Source of the DNA: Cohnella luojiensis
Lineage (GTDB): Bacteria > Bacillota > Bacilli > Paenibacillales > Paenibacillaceae
Assembly: GCF_004564235.1 (NCBI RefSeq)
Contig: NZ_SOMN01000004.1
Coordinates: forward strand, 124,001-188,000
Reading direction: 5' to 3'
DNA length: 64,000 nt
The notes under the pieces are model-generated. The model was given only the letters and a program-made list of their open reading frames with translations, was not told where the DNA came from and did not search any database. Within the stretch, counting starts at the first letter, position 1; every line of letters starts with the position of its first letter. A program made the translations under genes and the position numbers. Shown here one piece after another: positions 17,090 to 27,540 of the stretch.

Positions 17090-17221
17090 TAAAAATTGTA
17101 GCAGTTTTTTTATTTACATGGTAGGTACAATTAAGTTCTACTTGGTACAATTTTCCTCATTTTCAGGCAGTCAATTCTCTGCAATGCGGAGATTTCTTCA
17201 TCTGAAGGTCGCATATAAGAA

Positions 17222-17265
17222 AACATGTAAAAAGAGACCATTTTTATGGTCTCTTTTTACATGTT
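17222..17265 (-). terminator. Terminator of the GIY-YIG/DEAD-box operon
   Basis: A 19-base perfect inverted repeat with arms 17222-17240 and 17247-17265 (AACATGTAAAAAGAGACCA and its complement). It sits 84 bases after the helicase stop and is followed on the minus strand by TTTTCTT. Confidence 0.85.
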
Positions 17266-17348
17266 CTTTTCAGTAAGTGCGCCAAAATAAGTTTACATCT
17301 TCACGGACTGTATGGTTCTCCGATGATTAAAGAACCCCATAATTCAGT

Positions 17349-18554
17349 TCAATTTCTAGCTTTGTTCCGAACGGGCGATGCATTTGGCGTTTCCGCCTTA
17401 ACAGCCACGGTCACGCCCAACATCGGATATGGATGGTCCTCCACGACGGGAATCTTCTTCTTGATCACTTTCTCGATATCCTTAAGATATGGCAGTTCCT
17501 CCGTCTCGCAGAAAGAGATCGCGGTCCCGCTGAGTCCCGCCCTTCCTGTTCGTCCGATCCGGTGAACGTAGGTTTCCGAAATATTGGGGAGATTGAAGTT
17601 GATCACGTGGGACAGCTCGTCGATATCGATTCCCCGAGCGGCGATATCGGTAGCCACCATGACGCGAGTCGCTCCGCTCTTGAAATTGTTCAACGCGGCC
17701 TGCCGGGCATTCTGCGATTTGTTCCCATGGATGGCCTGAGCGGATATATTCGCCTTGGTTAGTCCGCGCACGACCCGATCCGCGCCGTGCTTGGTCCGGG
17801 TAAACACCAAAGCGGAAACGATGGATTTGTCCTGCAGCAGGTGAACCAGCAGGTTCATCTTGTTTTCCTTGTCCACCTTATAAACCGATTGCTCTATCCT
17901 ATCCACCGTAGAAGACACGGGCGTGATTTCCACTTTTACCGGATTAACCAGCAAAGTTTTAACCAGATTGGCGATTTCCGCAGGCATGGTAGCCGAGAAA
18001 AATAGGGTTTGTCTCTGGGCAGGCATCTTCGAGATGATTTTCTTCACGTCGTTGATAAAGCCCATGTCCAGCATTCTATCGGCCTCGTCAAGCACCAACA
18101 CCTGAACGTGCCGAAGCTGGATCAGGTTCTGATTCAACAAATCCATGAGTCTGCCGGGAGTGGCGATCACGATATCCGCGCCGCGATTAAGCGCCCGCTC
18201 TTGATCCTTCTGCGAAACGCCGCCAACGATGACCGCGCAGCGCAAGTCGGTGAAACGGCTATATGCCTTAACGTTATCGTCGATCTGAATAGCGAGTTCC
18301 CTGGTCGGCGTTAAAATCAATGAACGAATAGGGCGATGCGAACTCGGTTTGCTCGGCTTCTCGCTCAAAAGTTGGATAATAGGCAACGCGAACGCGGCCG
18401 TCTTGCCCGTTCCGGTTTGGGCGCAGCCCAATAAGTCCCTGCCTGCCAACACGGCCGGAATCGACTGTTCTTGTATCGGCGTCGGGGCCGTATAGTTCTC
18501 CATGCTCAGAGCTTTAAGAATGGAAGGGACGATTTGCAAGTCGTGAAATGTCAT
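17349..18554 (-). CDS. DEAD-box RNA helicase, RhlE-like
   Basis: A 401-residue ATP-dependent RNA helicase with the full motif set: Q motif near [16 protein letters not shown], motif I AQTGTGKT, Ia PTRELA, Ib [33 protein letters not shown] and [12 protein letters not shown]. The C-terminal extension is short, as in RhlE-type enzymes that work in cold adaptation, ribosome assembly or RNA turnover. ATG 18554 is taken because AGGAG is six bases upstream. It starts 26 bases after the GIY-YIG stop, so the two are cotranscribed. Confidence 0.92.
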   Translation of the reverse strand: MTFHDLQIVPSILKALSMENYTAPTPIQEQSIPAVLAGRDLLGCAQTGTGKTAAFALPIIQLLSEKPSKPSSHRPIRSLILTPTRELAIQIDDNVKAYSRFTDLRCAVIVGGVSQKDQERALNRGADIVIATPGRLMDLLNQNLIQLRHVQVLVLDEADRMLDMGFINDVKKIISKMPAQRQTLFFSATMPAEIANLVKTLLVNPVKVEITPVSSTVDRIEQSVYKVDKENKMNLLVHLLQDKSIVSALVFTRTKHGADRVVRGLTKANISAQAIHGNKSQNARQAALNNFKSGATRVMVATDIAARGIDIDELSHVINFNLPNISETYVHRIGRTGRAGLSGTAISFCETEELPYLKDIEKVIKKKIPVVEDHPYPMLGVTVAVKAETPNASPVRNKARN

Positions 18555-18580
18555 TGTTTCTCCTGTCTTATTACGCATAT

Positions 18581-18937
18581 TTACCTGTACAAAACCTTGT
18601 CCACGTTGTATTTGGCCTTGAATTCGTTAATGATGTACGTTTCGTAAATCTCTCTATGAACGGGATCCTCGACGATGCAAACTTCGATTTTAGCCACTTC
18701 GTCCCTATGGTTTTTAATATCGGAGACGGTATCCTCGAAATGCTTCTTTATTCTTGGTCTCAGCTTCCTTGCCTTGCCTACGTATAATAAATCTCCCTTA
18801 TCGTCGTAAAACATAAAAATTCCGCCCACTTCCCTGGAGATCAGGTGGAATTCGGTAAAGCCGTATATGTTGCTTTCTTTGGGATCCGCCTGTTTGTAAA
18901 TGGTCACGTCGGGCGTTGGAACGGTTATATCGATCAT
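18581..18937 (-). CDS. GIY-YIG nuclease-family protein
   Basis: A 118-residue protein with one GIY-YIG module like the N-terminal domain of Uvr[21 protein letters not shown] covers the GIF...YVG core, followed by LRPRIKKHF with the catalytic arginine region, and [15 protein letters not shown] with the conserved glutamate. Small proteins of this type occur in Bacillales; their targets are largely unstudied. GGAAGTGAG precedes the ATG. It is the first gene of an operon with the helicase. Confidence 0.85.
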   Translation of the reverse strand: MIDITVPTPDVTIYKQADPKESNIYGFTEFHLISREVGGIFMFYDDKGDLLYVGKARKLRPRIKKHFEDTVSDIKNHRDEVAKIEVCIVEDPVHREIYETYIINEFKAKYNVDKVLYR

Positions 18938-19011
18938 ATTTACTCACTTCCTTTTCGTTTCCGTACTTGAAAAGTATACCCCACGTTCCTGCCTTCGTAT
19001 AGCAACTACGC

Positions 19012-19054
19012 AAAAGAGCCGATCCACAAGTTACTAGTGGATCAGCCTCTTTTT
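19012..19054 (-). terminator. Terminator of the alpha-galactoside operon
   Basis: Arms AAAAGAGCCGATCCAC (19012-19027) and GTGGATCAGCCTCTTTT (19038-19054), a long stem with one bulge, lying 19 bases after the MelA stop. A T run is present on both sides, so it may act in both directions. Confidence 0.85.
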
Positions 19055-19072
19055 ACTTAAATAGCCCCGAGA

Positions 19073-20371
19073 TTACTTGAAGGCTGTCAGCCAGCTCGCG
19101 TTTACTTCGAACATCTCGTCGACGAGCGCTTTGATTTTATCGATCGGCAGCTCCGCGGACGTATGCGGATCGAGCAGCGCGGCGTAATAGACCGGTTCAC
19201 GCTTGCCGGTCAAAGCCGCTTCCACCGCGAGCAGCTGCATATTGATATTCGTCCGGTTGAGCGCGGCAAGCTGCTGGGGGAGCGCGCCGTAACGGGTCGG
19301 AGTGATGCCGTCCGCGTCGACGAGGCAGGATACCTCGACGCAAGCCTCCTCCGGCAAGTTCGAGATCAATCCGCCCGTGTTCAGCACGTTGCCGGCGATC
19401 TTATACGGTACGTTCGTTTCCATCGCCTCCATAATATACGAAGCGTATTCGTGGGTCCGCGTATGGGTCAGATTGGAATCGTTGACCAAACCATCCATGA
19501 CCTTATCCCAATAGTCCTTATTGCTGGTTCCCCATCCTTTGTAATTCTCGGTAGGAATATTGTACTTCTCCAGCAGCTCGGGATACGCGTTCTTGATGAA
19601 GTACGGCACGTACTCGGCTCCGTGCATGCTCGACTCGGTCACGTAGTACCCGAACGTATTCATGATTTCGTAGCGGACCATGTCGTCGTGCGGGCCTGGG
19701 CGAGCGGCCGCGCGGCGCTTGATTTCCGGGTAGAGGTCGACTCCGTCTCGGTTAATATCCAGCAGCCAAGCTTGGTGGTTGATGCCGGCTATTTTCCAAC
19801 GAACGTCCTCCGCGTTCATACCGAGTCCTTCGAGCAGCTCCTTCGCGCACACCTGAACGCTATGGCAGAGACCGACGGTTTTGACGCCGGTGCCTCTCAG
19901 CATCGCGCCCGTCAGTATCGCCATCGGATTCGTGTAGTTCAAGAACCAGGCATCCGGGCACAACTCTTCGATATCTTTAGCGAAGTCGAACATCGCCCCG
20001 ACCGTTCTCAGTCCACGGAACAATCCGCCCACTCCGAGAGTATCGGCATACGTTTGCTTCAAGCCGTATTTTCGCGGATTTTCGTGATCGCCGCGAATCC
20101 AAGGCTCATACGCTCCGGCGGTAATCGCGTTGACGACGTAGGTCGCTCCCTTGAGCGCTTCCCTCCGGTCGGCGTAAGACGTGACGGTCGCTTTACCGCC
20201 GTTATTGCGATTGAGGGTTTGCAGCATTTTTTCCGATTCCTTCAGCCTCGCCAGATCGATGTCGTGAAGGGCGATATGAGCCTCGGCAAGCGCGGGCGTC
20301 ATCATGCAGTCTCCGAGCACGTTTTTGGCGAAAATCGTGCTTCCCGCTCCGATGAATGCGATTTTTAGCAT
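19073..20371 (-). CDS. melA: Alpha-galactosidase MelA, GH4
   Basis: A 432-residue cytoplasmic NAD+- and Mn2+-dependent glycosidase that cleaves alpha-galactosides such as melibiose by an oxidation-elimination route. The Rossmann start is KIAFIGAGSTIFAKNVLGD. The metal ligands are in GLCHSV (cysteine) and AGINHQAW (histidine). LNYTNPMAILTGAM and DTLGVGGLFRGLRT are family motifs. It is the last gene of the transporter operon, 61 bases after the second permease, so imported galactosides are cleaved inside. AAAGGAG precedes the ATG. Confidence 0.93.
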   Translation of the reverse strand: MLKIAFIGAGSTIFAKNVLGDCMMTPALAEAHIALHDIDLARLKESEKMLQTLNRNNGGKATVTSYADRREALKGATYVVNAITAGAYEPWIRGDHENPRKYGLKQTYADTLGVGGLFRGLRTVGAMFDFAKDIEELCPDAWFLNYTNPMAILTGAMLRGTGVKTVGLCHSVQVCAKELLEGLGMNAEDVRWKIAGINHQAWLLDINRDGVDLYPEIKRRAAARPGPHDDMVRYEIMNTFGYYVTESSMHGAEYVPYFIKNAYPELLEKYNIPTENYKGWGTSNKDYWDKVMDGLVNDSNLTHTRTHEYASYIMEAMETNVPYKIAGNVLNTGGLISNLPEEACVEVSCLVDADGITPTRYGALPQQLAALNRTNINMQLLAVEAALTGKREPVYYAALLDPHTSAELPIDKIKALVDEMFEVNASWLTAFK

Positions 20372-20432
20372 CGTTTCTCTCTACTCCTTTATAGTCCGTA
20401 TGAATAATGGCTCTAGCTTGACGGCCTAGCCT

Positions 20433-21323
20433 TTAGCCTTTGACGCTTCCCATAACGATACCCTCGGCAAAATACTTCTGAAGGAACGGGTACACGAGCA
20501 GCACGGGAACCATAGCCACGAATACTTGCGCCGCCTTCGAGGTGCGATCGGATATTTCCGACCACCTGGCCAATTCGGCCGCGGATATAAGCGACATATC
20601 TCGGTTGACGATTACGGTCTGCAGATAGCTTTGCAACGGATAATTATCCGGGCTGTTCATTAGAATAAGCCCCTCGAACCACGAATTCCAATGGGTTACG
20701 ATGCAGAATAAAGTCAACGTCGCGATGGCCGGTGCGGAAAGAGGCACGGCGATTTTCCAGAGCGCTTGCCAGCGGCCGGCACCGTCCATTAGCGCCGCTT
20801 CCTCAATTTCTTCCGGTATCGTTTTGAAAAAGTTCAATAGCAGGATGACGTTGAATACGGGCACGGCTCCCGGAAGGATCAACGCCCAGAACGAGTCGAT
20901 GATTCCCGTAGATTTAATGGTCATATACCAAGGAATAAGTCCGCCGCTAAATAAAATCGTGACGACGAAATACCATGCGTAAGCGTTGCGAAAGCGAAAA
21001 TCCTTCCGTTCCCGCGACAGCGGGTAAGCAACGAGAATGGTAAGAAGCATATTGACAGGCACGCCGACTGCGACCCTCTCCAAGGAGATGAGGAACGCAT
21101 TGGCGAACTCCGGCTTGCCGAGCACGAATTCGTACGATTTCAGGTTAAAGCCGATCGGCCACAGCTTGACCTCTCCCGCGCCGACGGCCGAGCTCGCGCT
21201 GAAGGAGATCGCGAGAACGTTGACGAGCGGAAACAAACAAGCTGCGGCAATGGCCGCCAAAAACAAATAATTCATCACGACGAACGCGCGTCTGCCCATG
21301 GAAGCTCGTTTAATCATTGTCAT
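20433..21323 (-). CDS. ABC transporter permease, YtcP/LplC-like
   Basis: A 296-residue inner-membrane permease with six predicted helices and the EAA loop EEIEEAALMDGAGRWQALWKI that contacts the ATPase. It ends YFAEGIVMGSVKG, as do LplC/YtcP proteins. It follows the first permease by 11 bases. No ATPase gene is in the cluster, as is usual for these systems, which share a general MsmX-type ATPase. Two ATGs, 21323 and 21317, are possible. Confidence 0.92.
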   Translation of the reverse strand: MTMIKRASMGRRAFVVMNYLFLAAIAAACLFPLVNVLAISFSASSAVGAGEVKLWPIGFNLKSYEFVLGKPEFANAFLISLERVAVGVPVNMLLTILVAYPLSRERKDFRFRNAYAWYFVVTILFSGGLIPWYMTIKSTGIIDSFWALILPGAVPVFNVILLLNFFKTIPEEIEEAALMDGAGRWQALWKIAVPLSAPAIATLTLFCIVTHWNSWFEGLILMNSPDNYPLQSYLQTVIVNRDMSLISAAELARWSEISDRTSKAAQVFVAMVPVLLVYPFLQKYFAEGIVMGSVKG

Positions 21324-21334
21324 CCCACATTTCG

Positions 21335-22231
21335 TTAGAAAATCCGGTAGTTCGTCAGCCTGTAAGCCAGCAGATAAGAAGTACCGACCATGACGAAGGA
21401 AACGACCGATTTGAACAATCCGACCGCCGTAGCGACGCCGTAATTGGCATTCTCCACCCCGATCCGATAGACGAGCGTATCGATGATGTCTCCCGTCCGA
21501 TAGACTTGGGCGCTATAAAGGTTGAATACCTGCTCGAATCCCGCATTCAGCACGTTGCCGAGGCTTAAGATCGACATAAGCATGATCATAGGCAGCAGGC
21601 TCGGCAGCGTGACGTTCCATGTTTGCCGGATTCTGCCCGCCCCGTCGATCGCCGCGGCCTCGTACAATGCCGGATTGATTCCGGCCAGCGCGGCAAGGTA
21701 AACGATCGTGCCGTATCCGAACTCCTTCCAAACGTCGGAGATGACGAGCGTGAAAGGGAACCAATCCGGATCTCCCAGAAAATAGACCGAAGGGATGCCC
21801 AAAGAGCCGAGCGCCGCATTGACGATACCCGTCGAAGGCGACAAAATATCGATCAGAATTCCGCTGAGTATAACCCAGGACAAAAAGTGCGGAAAATAAA
21901 TAATCGTCTGCACGCTACGCTTGAACAACCGGTTGCGGGCTTCGTTCAGCATAAGCGCGAAGGTAACCGGCACGACGATGCCCATGGCCATCTTCATCCC
22001 CGCGATAAAGACGGTGTTCCATAGGACGCCGGCAATGCCGGGCAGATGGAGCATGTACTCGAAGTTCTTCCAACTGACCCAAGGGGACAGGAACATCCCC
22101 TTGGTCGGCGAAAGCTTCTCGAAAGCCATCATGATGCCCGCCATCGGAAAGTAGCTATAGACGAGCACCAGCAGAAAGCCCGGTAAAATCATCAAGTGGA
22201 AAGGCAGCTCCCGGATTGTCCTGCGCCTCAT
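21335..22231 (-). CDS. ABC transporter permease, LplB/YtcN-like
   Basis: A 298-residue permease, partner of the one downstream. An N-terminal basic stretch and first helix (HLMILPGFLLVLVYSYFP) precede the LplB-type motif MAFEKLSPTKGMF; the EAA loop is ALYEAAAIDGAGRIRQTWNVTLP. It ends LAYRLTNYRIF, typical of the subfamily. It follows the binding protein by 39 bases and carries the same, probably alpha-galactoside, substrate. Confidence 0.92.
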   Translation of the reverse strand: MRRRTIRELPFHLMILPGFLLVLVYSYFPMAGIMMAFEKLSPTKGMFLSPWVSWKNFEYMLHLPGIAGVLWNTVFIAGMKMAMGIVVPVTFALMLNEARNRLFKRSVQTIIYFPHFLSWVILSGILIDILSPSTGIVNAALGSLGIPSVYFLGDPDWFPFTLVISDVWKEFGYGTIVYLAALAGINPALYEAAAIDGAGRIRQTWNVTLPSLLPMIMLMSILSLGNVLNAGFEQVFNLYSAQVYRTGDIIDTLVYRIGVENANYGVATAVGLFKSVVSFVMVGTSYLLAYRLTNYRIF

Positions 22232-22270
22232 GTCAACACCGCCTTTTCCTTGCCGGCAAGAGGATATCCC

Positions 22271-23947
22271 TTATTGGGTCGCCTGCCATTCATTCACTTC
22301 GTCGGTAATCGTTTGGCCGCCCAAATCGCTCCACTGCGTAACGAACTTATCGAATTCGTCGATGGAGCCGTTCATGATGATGCGAGTGAACGTTTCGAGC
22401 TGCAGCTTCTGCAACGTCGCTTTGTTGTCCGTCATTCCTTGCGTCGGAGCTCCGAAGTAAGCGTCGTCGACGAGATTGCCATTAGAGGAATACCCTTGGA
22501 GAACCGATAGCGAGCCTTCGGGTCCGTACATTCTTTCGTTGCCCCACATTTTGACGTCTCCGCCGCGATAGGCAACGATGTTATCGTAGTACAGCTTCTC
22601 TTCCGCGTTCAGCGGAGACGGATCGTTCGACTCAAGCGCTTTGACGACGTTCAGATGGGCATCGAGATTTTTGCGCGGCGCTTCCCCGTAGAGAAGGGCG
22701 AAACTGAACGTCGCGACTCCGTTCTTATCGACGTTGTAGACGTCCGGTTGAGCCGTTGCGCCCCAAAGCTTCTCCAAGTCGAAGTTAAGCAGCTTGATCG
22801 CGGCTTCCGGATTCTCCGCCCCTTTCTTGACGACGTAATAAGTGCTGATGGCGAACGGAACTTGCGCTTTGGCAGGCTCCGCGTCGGCCGTAGGCAACGG
22901 AAGAGGTTTCCACTCCATTTTCGGATCGGCGTTCTTGCCGTCCTGCTGCCAGCCAACGTTCCAGAAGTAACCGTAATACATGCCTAACTTGCCGGCGTTC
23001 GCGGATTCGCTAACCTTGGAGGCGTCTTTCGTGCCGAATTCCTTGTCCAGCAATCCGTCTTTGTACATCTCCTGCAGCTTCTGCAGCGCCGTCTTCGTTT
23101 CCGGCAGGACGCTTCCGTTTACGAGCTTGCCCGATGCGTCCTTCACCCATGTGTTTGGATAAGCGTGATATCCGTTAAAGAAACCGTCCATGGCGGCATA
23201 GAAGCCGAAAATATCTTTGTTGATGCCCAGGCCGTAAGTGTCCGGTTTGCCGTTTCCGTCAGGATCTCCGGTAACGAACGACTTCGCCGTGTTCACGACG
23301 TCGTCCATCGTCTTCGGCTCGGGCAAACCCAGCTTCTCGAGCCAATCCGTCCGCACCCACAGCACGTGAGTCTGCCCGATTCCGGAGCTCATGTTCGGCA
23401 GGGCGTAAAGCTTACCGTCGAACGTGGCCGACTTGATCGCGTTGCCCCCGTCCTCGCCCATGATTTTCTTGGTGAGTTCCGAGCCGTATTGCTCGTACAG
23501 CGAAGTCAAATCTTCCAATTGGTCGTCTTCGACCAACCTCTTCAGCTGCGCGGCGTTAACCGGCGTTATATCCGGCAAGTCGTTCGAGGCAATAGAGATG
23601 TTCAGCTTCTGGTCGTATTGCGCGGCGGGAGTCGTCCAATCGTATTTTACCTTGATGCCGAGCTCGCTCTCATAAGCGCGGGACCAGACGTTATTGTCGA
23701 TCGCTTCTCCCTCGTTGAATTTCATTCCTTCCGTGATCGAGCGGACAGCCGTGACTTCGATCGGAGGCGAATAGGCGCCAAGCGGATCCGCGGGTGCGGA
23801 AGCCGATGCGCTGGGACTGCCGCTAGCCGGAGCGGATCCGGACGCGGTGCTCGAGGCGTTGTTCTCTTCGTTTCCGCCGGAGCAAGCCGCAAGCGTCATA
23901 ACAAGAACGGATGACAGCAGCAAAGCGATTCCTTTTTGGGCTTTCAT
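22271..23947 (-). CDS. Sugar-binding lipoprotein of an ABC transporter, LplA-like
   Basis: A 558-residue extracellular solute-binding protein. The lipoprotein signal has KAQK, a hydrophobic core and lipobox LAAC with the lipidated cysteine at residue 22, followed by a serine/alanine-rich linker. The large mature domain has EAIDNNVWSRAYESELGIKVKYDW and FDGKLYALPNMSSGIGQ, as in LplA/YtcQ proteins. ATG 23947 is preferred to ATG 23959 because the SD (AAGGGG) directly abuts the latter. Neighbouring MelA suggests an alpha-galactoside ligand. Confidence 0.9.
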   Translation of the reverse strand: MKAQKGIALLLSSVLVMTLAACSGGNEENNASSTASGSAPASGSPSASASAPADPLGAYSPPIEVTAVRSITEGMKFNEGEAIDNNVWSRAYESELGIKVKYDWTTPAAQYDQKLNISIASNDLPDITPVNAAQLKRLVEDDQLEDLTSLYEQYGSELTKKIMGEDGGNAIKSATFDGKLYALPNMSSGIGQTHVLWVRTDWLEKLGLPEPKTMDDVVNTAKSFVTGDPDGNGKPDTYGLGINKDIFGFYAAMDGFFNGYHAYPNTWVKDASGKLVNGSVLPETKTALQKLQEMYKDGLLDKEFGTKDASKVSESANAGKLGMYYGYFWNVGWQQDGKNADPKMEWKPLPLPTADAEPAKAQVPFAISTYYVVKKGAENPEAAIKLLNFDLEKLWGATAQPDVYNVDKNGVATFSFALLYGEAPRKNLDAHLNVVKALESNDPSPLNAEEKLYYDNIVAYRGGDVKMWGNERMYGPEGSLSVLQGYSSNGNLVDDAYFGAPTQGMTDNKATLQKLQLETFTRIIMNGSIDEFDKFVTQWSDLGGQTITDEVNEWQATQ

Positions 23948-24122
23948 ATTGTCGGACATCCCCTTATCCTAAGTGTCACTTCACTTGCAAGTTCAGTATA
24001 GCAAGCGATTGCACGACTCCGTGAGCGGTTGGTTTCCCGGATTGCTGCCGCTATTATTCGAGGAAAACCACTCGTTCGCAATCATCGTCCCCCCGATTGA
24101 AGAAAATAACCCCACCTGTTCG

Positions 24123-24326
24123 CCTCCGACCAACCAAATACCCGCGCCAGAAACGGCTATTTCGCAGAAAGTGCCTCCGACCAACCAAATACCCGTGCCA
24201 GAAACGGCTATTTCGCAGAATGTGCCTCCGACCAACCAAATACCCGCGCCAGAAACGGCTATTTCGCAGAAAGTGCCTCCGACCAACCAAATACCCGCGC
24301 CAGAAACGGCTATTTCGCAGAAAGCG
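24123..24326. repeat. 51-bp tandem array C (4 units)
   Basis: Four units of exactly 51 bases start with CCTCCGACCAACCAAATACC at 24123, 24174, 24225 and 24276. Copies differ by only a few bases. It lies between the binding-protein promoter and the terminator of the two-component genes. The unit is unrelated to arrays A and B in sequence but equal in length. Open frames across it are by-products of a period divisible by three. Confidence 0.95.
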
Positions 24327-24430
24327 TCACCTGCAAGCAGGATAAACTTCTTACGGGCTATAATAGCGGAACCACGTTCCGCTGATATAGCCGTCGCTTT
24401 TACCGCCCCTTCTCCGCCTGCCGAACAACC

Positions 24431-24470
24431 AAAAAAGGAAGCGGAGCGGCAAATGCCGCCATTCGCTTCC
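24431..24470 (-). terminator. Terminator of the histidine kinase/response regulator operon
   Basis: Outer arms GGAAGCG (24437-24443) and CGCTTCC (24464-24470) enclose an inner stem GCGGC/GCCGC. Six A residues at 24431-24436 give a T run on the minus strand. It is 16 bases after the response-regulator stop. Confidence 0.85.
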
Positions 24471-24485
24471 GGTTATGAGGAGCCT

Positions 24486-25511
24486 TCAGTTCCGTTCCAT
24501 ATGCCGCTGCCTGTATTCGCTTGGCAGAAAGCCCGTTTGCTCCTTGAATAGCTTGCTGAAATGGCGCTGGTCAGAGAACCCGCACCTTTCGGCGATCCAA
24601 TAGACGGGGTGGTTCGTCGATTCCAGCAGATCGCGCGCCGCGTATACGCTGGTTGCCTGCAGGAAATGACTGAACGTCATTCGGGTGATGTCGCGGAAGC
24701 TCGTGCTGAAGTAGCTTTTGCTTAAATTCACCGATCGGCTTATTTCCTCTTGCTTAACTTGCGTCCCCGGTTGCTCCGCAATCCTGTCGACCGCCTTGAG
24801 GATCGAACGGATAACGTCCTCTGAATAAGCCGATTTCCGCAACCAAGCTCCCACTTCCGAACGGATCTCGTTCAACCATCGTTCCGATGCTCCCGCGGAT
24901 GCCGGGGACGAGGCGATCGCCTCCCAGTCGAATGCCGGGAAGCTCCGCCGCCATCGCTCCATCGCCTCATTCATCACGGCAACGATATCGTTTGCGGCTC
25001 CTCCCGCGGAAAGCGCACCGACTAACGCATCGAACATCTCGTCGTCCACGATCCATTGCACGCCTGCCGTCGCATCGGCGAGCCGGTGCAGATCGGGCGC
25101 TCCCGCAACGGAGACAGCCTTTGCGTCCTTCTTCCGGTTAACCGCCTTCACGATTCGTTCCAGCGTCTTGTCGAGATCGAGCTCCTCCAGCTGCGTCTTG
25201 ACGATATAATCTATCGCTCCGAGCCGCAGTGCTTCTTGGATGAACTCGAAATCCTGATGGCAGGTCAGTATGACGACGTTAAGCGACGGATCGAGCTCTT
25301 GGGCTTGCTTGGTCAGCTCGATACCGGACATGCCCGGCATCGTGATATCGGTCATCAGAAGCTGGACGGGTTGACGGCGAAGGAATTCCATCGCTTTCTC
25401 TCCGGTTGCCGTCTCCCCGGCGATCTCTATCCCGTATTTCTCCCAAGGGAACAAGAGCCTTAGCCCTTTGCGCACCAAGCTTTCATCATCCACGATCAGA
25501 GCCTGTATCAA
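24486..25511 (-). CDS. Response regulator with AraC output domain, YesN-like
   Basis: A 341-residue regulator. The receiver domain (1-120) has acidic pair Asp8/Asp9, phospho-acceptor Asp55 in [10 protein letters not shown] and conserved lysine in [11 protein letters not shown] short linker leads to an AraC double helix-turn-helix ([50 protein letters not shown]). The ATG lies inside the kinase gene, overlapping it by 26 bases. Together they should activate the adjacent transporter-MelA operon in response to extracellular sugar. Confidence 0.92.
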   Translation of the reverse strand: MIQALIVDDESLVRKGLRLLFPWEKYGIEIAGETATGEKAMEFLRRQPVQLLMTDITMPGMSGIELTKQAQELDPSLNVVILTCHQDFEFIQEALRLGAIDYIVKTQLEELDLDKTLERIVKAVNRKKDAKAVSVAGAPDLHRLADATAGVQWIVDDEMFDALVGALSAGGAANDIVAVMNEAMERWRRSFPAFDWEAIASSPASAGASERWLNEIRSEVGAWLRKSAYSEDVIRSILKAVDRIAEQPGTQVKQEEISRSVNLSKSYFSTSFRDITRMTFSHFLQATSVYAARDLLESTNHPVYWIAERCGFSDQRHFSKLFKEQTGFLPSEYRQRHMERN

Positions 25512-27246
25512 GCGCCTCCGCTCCTTCCAAAGTATCGGGAAGCTTAATCGATATCGTCGTTCCTAGTCCGATGCCGCTCTCGACTTTTAACTCCGACTTT
25601 GAACCGTAATAAACAGTCAGCATCTTTTTCACGTAACGAAGTCCGATTCCAAGTCCCGATTTCCGCAGTTGCTCGTCTTCATCCTCGAACAACTCTTTCT
25701 GCTTGTCCTCCGGCATTCCCCTGCCGTTATCCCGGACGCGCAGCAGGATGAAGTTCTTTTCCTTCGTGATGCTCACCTCGATCGCACCACCTTCGTCCTC
25801 TTCGAACCCGTGGTATAACGCATTTTCCACTAAAGGCTGCAGAATGAAACGAGGAATAAGGACGTCTAACGACTCCGTTTCCACGTCCAGGACAACGTTA
25901 AACGAATGGTCGTAGCGAATGTTCTGGAGATCGATATAGTCACGAACCGCATCGACTTCCTCGCGAACGGTAACGATAATATTCTTCTTGCCGAGATTAT
26001 AATGCAGAACACGGGTAAAAATCGACACCAGCTTCGCGATGTTCTCCTGTCCCTGAATGCGCGCCAGCCATTGGATCGTGTTCAGAGTGTTGTGAAGAAA
26101 ATGCGGATTGATCTGCACCAGCAGTTTTTCCACTTCCAATTCCCCTCTGCGTTTCTCCTTGTCTTCCACGTCCGTGATCAACTCGGAGATGCGGTGGCTC
26201 ATTTGGCCGAAGTTGTCCAATATCCTGTCGAACTCCGTAAGTCCGGTAGCCGGGACGCCCGATGACGGCTGCTGGTTGCTGAATCTCCTGATTTCCCGGT
26301 TGATGATCCGTATCGGACGGTAAACCATCCGCCATATGAGCCAAGCAAAGCCTATTCCGAGCGCCAACGATAAAGAAGCGAGAAGCATAAACTGCGCAAA
26401 CCATTTGTTCATTTCTCGATCATAATCGGCGGTCGGGATCAATTGGTACAGCGTCCAGCCATGAGCGCCTTCCGCTCGGAACGTCTGGTAACTCCCCTTC
26501 GGCACGGTGAAACGTTCTCCGGTCCGAGCTTCATTTTCGAGATTGCTGTAAGCCACTTGTCCGTCCGGGCCCGTCAGTACGTGATAGACGGAATGACCCG
26601 CGCCCAAACGCGATTTCCCCCCGGGCGCGAACATGGTTTCCAGGCCGACGGCCTTCGTCTCGATGTAAGCGTATAGAGGCGTTCCTTTTCCGTACTCCAG
26701 CTTGCGAAGAAGCGCGAACACGGGCTCGTTTTTGTTCCCGTTCAGCGAAGAATAGGGACCGTAATATACGAAAGCCTTTTGCTTGTAAAAAATATCCAAA
26801 GAATCGGGCTTGAATTCGAGCTTAGCGTCGGTATTCGGGAATAGCAACGACTCCTCGCGCCCAAGCGCATAGTAGAGCATAACCCCGAGATTCGGATTCG
26901 AGAAATTGACGTTCGCCATCGATTGGGAAATGTTCCGATACAGTATCGAACGCTCGTAAGGAGTACCGCTCGTAATGAATTGGACGACGTCGCGACCGAT
27001 GCCCCCTTCGACGTCCAGAAGCTGCGATACTCTGGCCAGCTCGTCCAGCTTGCGATCCAACTCGTCTCTTTCCAGAAGCGTCCTGTCCATCCAATCTTTC
27101 TGTATTTTCTCGGTTTGCACGATGTATATCCAGCGGTAGGAAATGTACCCGGTCAGAAGGAGAGGAATCACGGTGGCGACGGTTAAGATTAACGCAAGCC
27201 TGCTTTTCAGCGATTGCGGGGAAAACAAACGATAAAGCGTTCTCAT
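25486..27246 (-). CDS. Sensor histidine kinase, YesM-like
   Basis: A 586-residue membrane kinase. TM1 is at about 16-43, a large extracellular sensor domain follows to about 285, then TM2 ([20 protein letters not shown]), a HAMP linker, and the His_kinase family box with phospho-acceptor near residue 381 in [18 protein letters not shown]. The ATPase domain has N box [10 protein letters not shown] and G boxes DNGRGMP and [15 protein letters not shown] is ten bases before the ATG. It is cotranscribed with the response regulator. Confidence 0.92.
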   Translation of the reverse strand: MRTLYRLFSPQSLKSRLALILTVATVIPLLLTGYISYRWIYIVQTEKIQKDWMDRTLLERDELDRKLDELARVSQLLDVEGGIGRDVVQFITSGTPYERSILYRNISQSMANVNFSNPNLGVMLYYALGREESLLFPNTDAKLEFKPDSLDIFYKQKAFVYYGPYSSLNGNKNEPVFALLRKLEYGKGTPLYAYIETKAVGLETMFAPGGKSRLGAGHSVYHVLTGPDGQVAYSNLENEARTGERFTVPKGSYQTFRAEGAHGWTLYQLIPTADYDREMNKWFAQFMLLASLSLALGIGFAWLIWRMVYRPIRIINREIRRFSNQQPSSGVPATGLTEFDRILDNFGQMSHRISELITDVEDKEKRRGELEVEKLLVQINPHFLHNTLNTIQWLARIQGQENIAKLVSIFTRVLHYNLGKKNIIVTVREEVDAVRDYIDLQNIRYDHSFNVVLDVETESLDVLIPRFILQPLVENALYHGFEEDEGGAIEVSITKEKNFILLRVRDNGRGMPEDKQKELFEDEDEQLRKSGLGIGLRYVKKMLTVYYGSKSELKVESGIGLGTTISIKLPDTLEGAEALDTGSDRG

Positions 27247-27307
27247 GATGCCGATGCCTCCTGCGAACGGAATGACGGTCAGGACGTTCTCCCTATTAGC
27301 CTAGGGA

Positions 27308-27535
27308 TTAATCCGGCAAAAGGCAATCGGAATTTCTCTTGTCCTCCGTCTTAAACGGCTTCCTGGTAGGATATGAGCCAGTGCGGCTCAAGTTTAGCGC
27401 TTCCGTGAGTAGCAGCAAAGTCAATCCTTGTCCGTACAGGGTCGGAAAGATCGGAACGTAATTGTCGCCGCGACACTCGATCATCTTCTTGAAAAAATAA
27501 TGCTTCCAGATGAAAGGTATTAATAGAAAAATCAA
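27308..27535 (-). other. Unassigned open frame, possible gene remnant
   Basis: A 75-codon open frame with a hydrophobic, basic start and a middle reading GDNYVPIFPTLYGQGLTLLL that looks protein-like. No ribosome site precedes it and it begins within five bases of array A2. It could be the C-terminal scrap of a lost gene, perhaps a glycosidase, or chance. Nothing else is seen between 27247 and 27540. Confidence 0.2.
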
Positions 27536-27540
27536 ATTAA

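Noticed and set aside
19163-20368. Long plus-strand frame opposite melA
   Set aside because: Shadow of a high-GC coding region; the minus strand has full GH4 motifs and a good ribosome site.
23980-24015. Possible cre site in TGCAATCGCTTGCT upstream of the binding-protein gene
   Set aside because: Three mismatches to the consensus, including the outer A; too weak to report.
23973-24551. A 192-codon plus-strand frame across array C and the end of the response regulator
   Set aside because: Its content is repeat sequence, terminator and antisense of a real gene.
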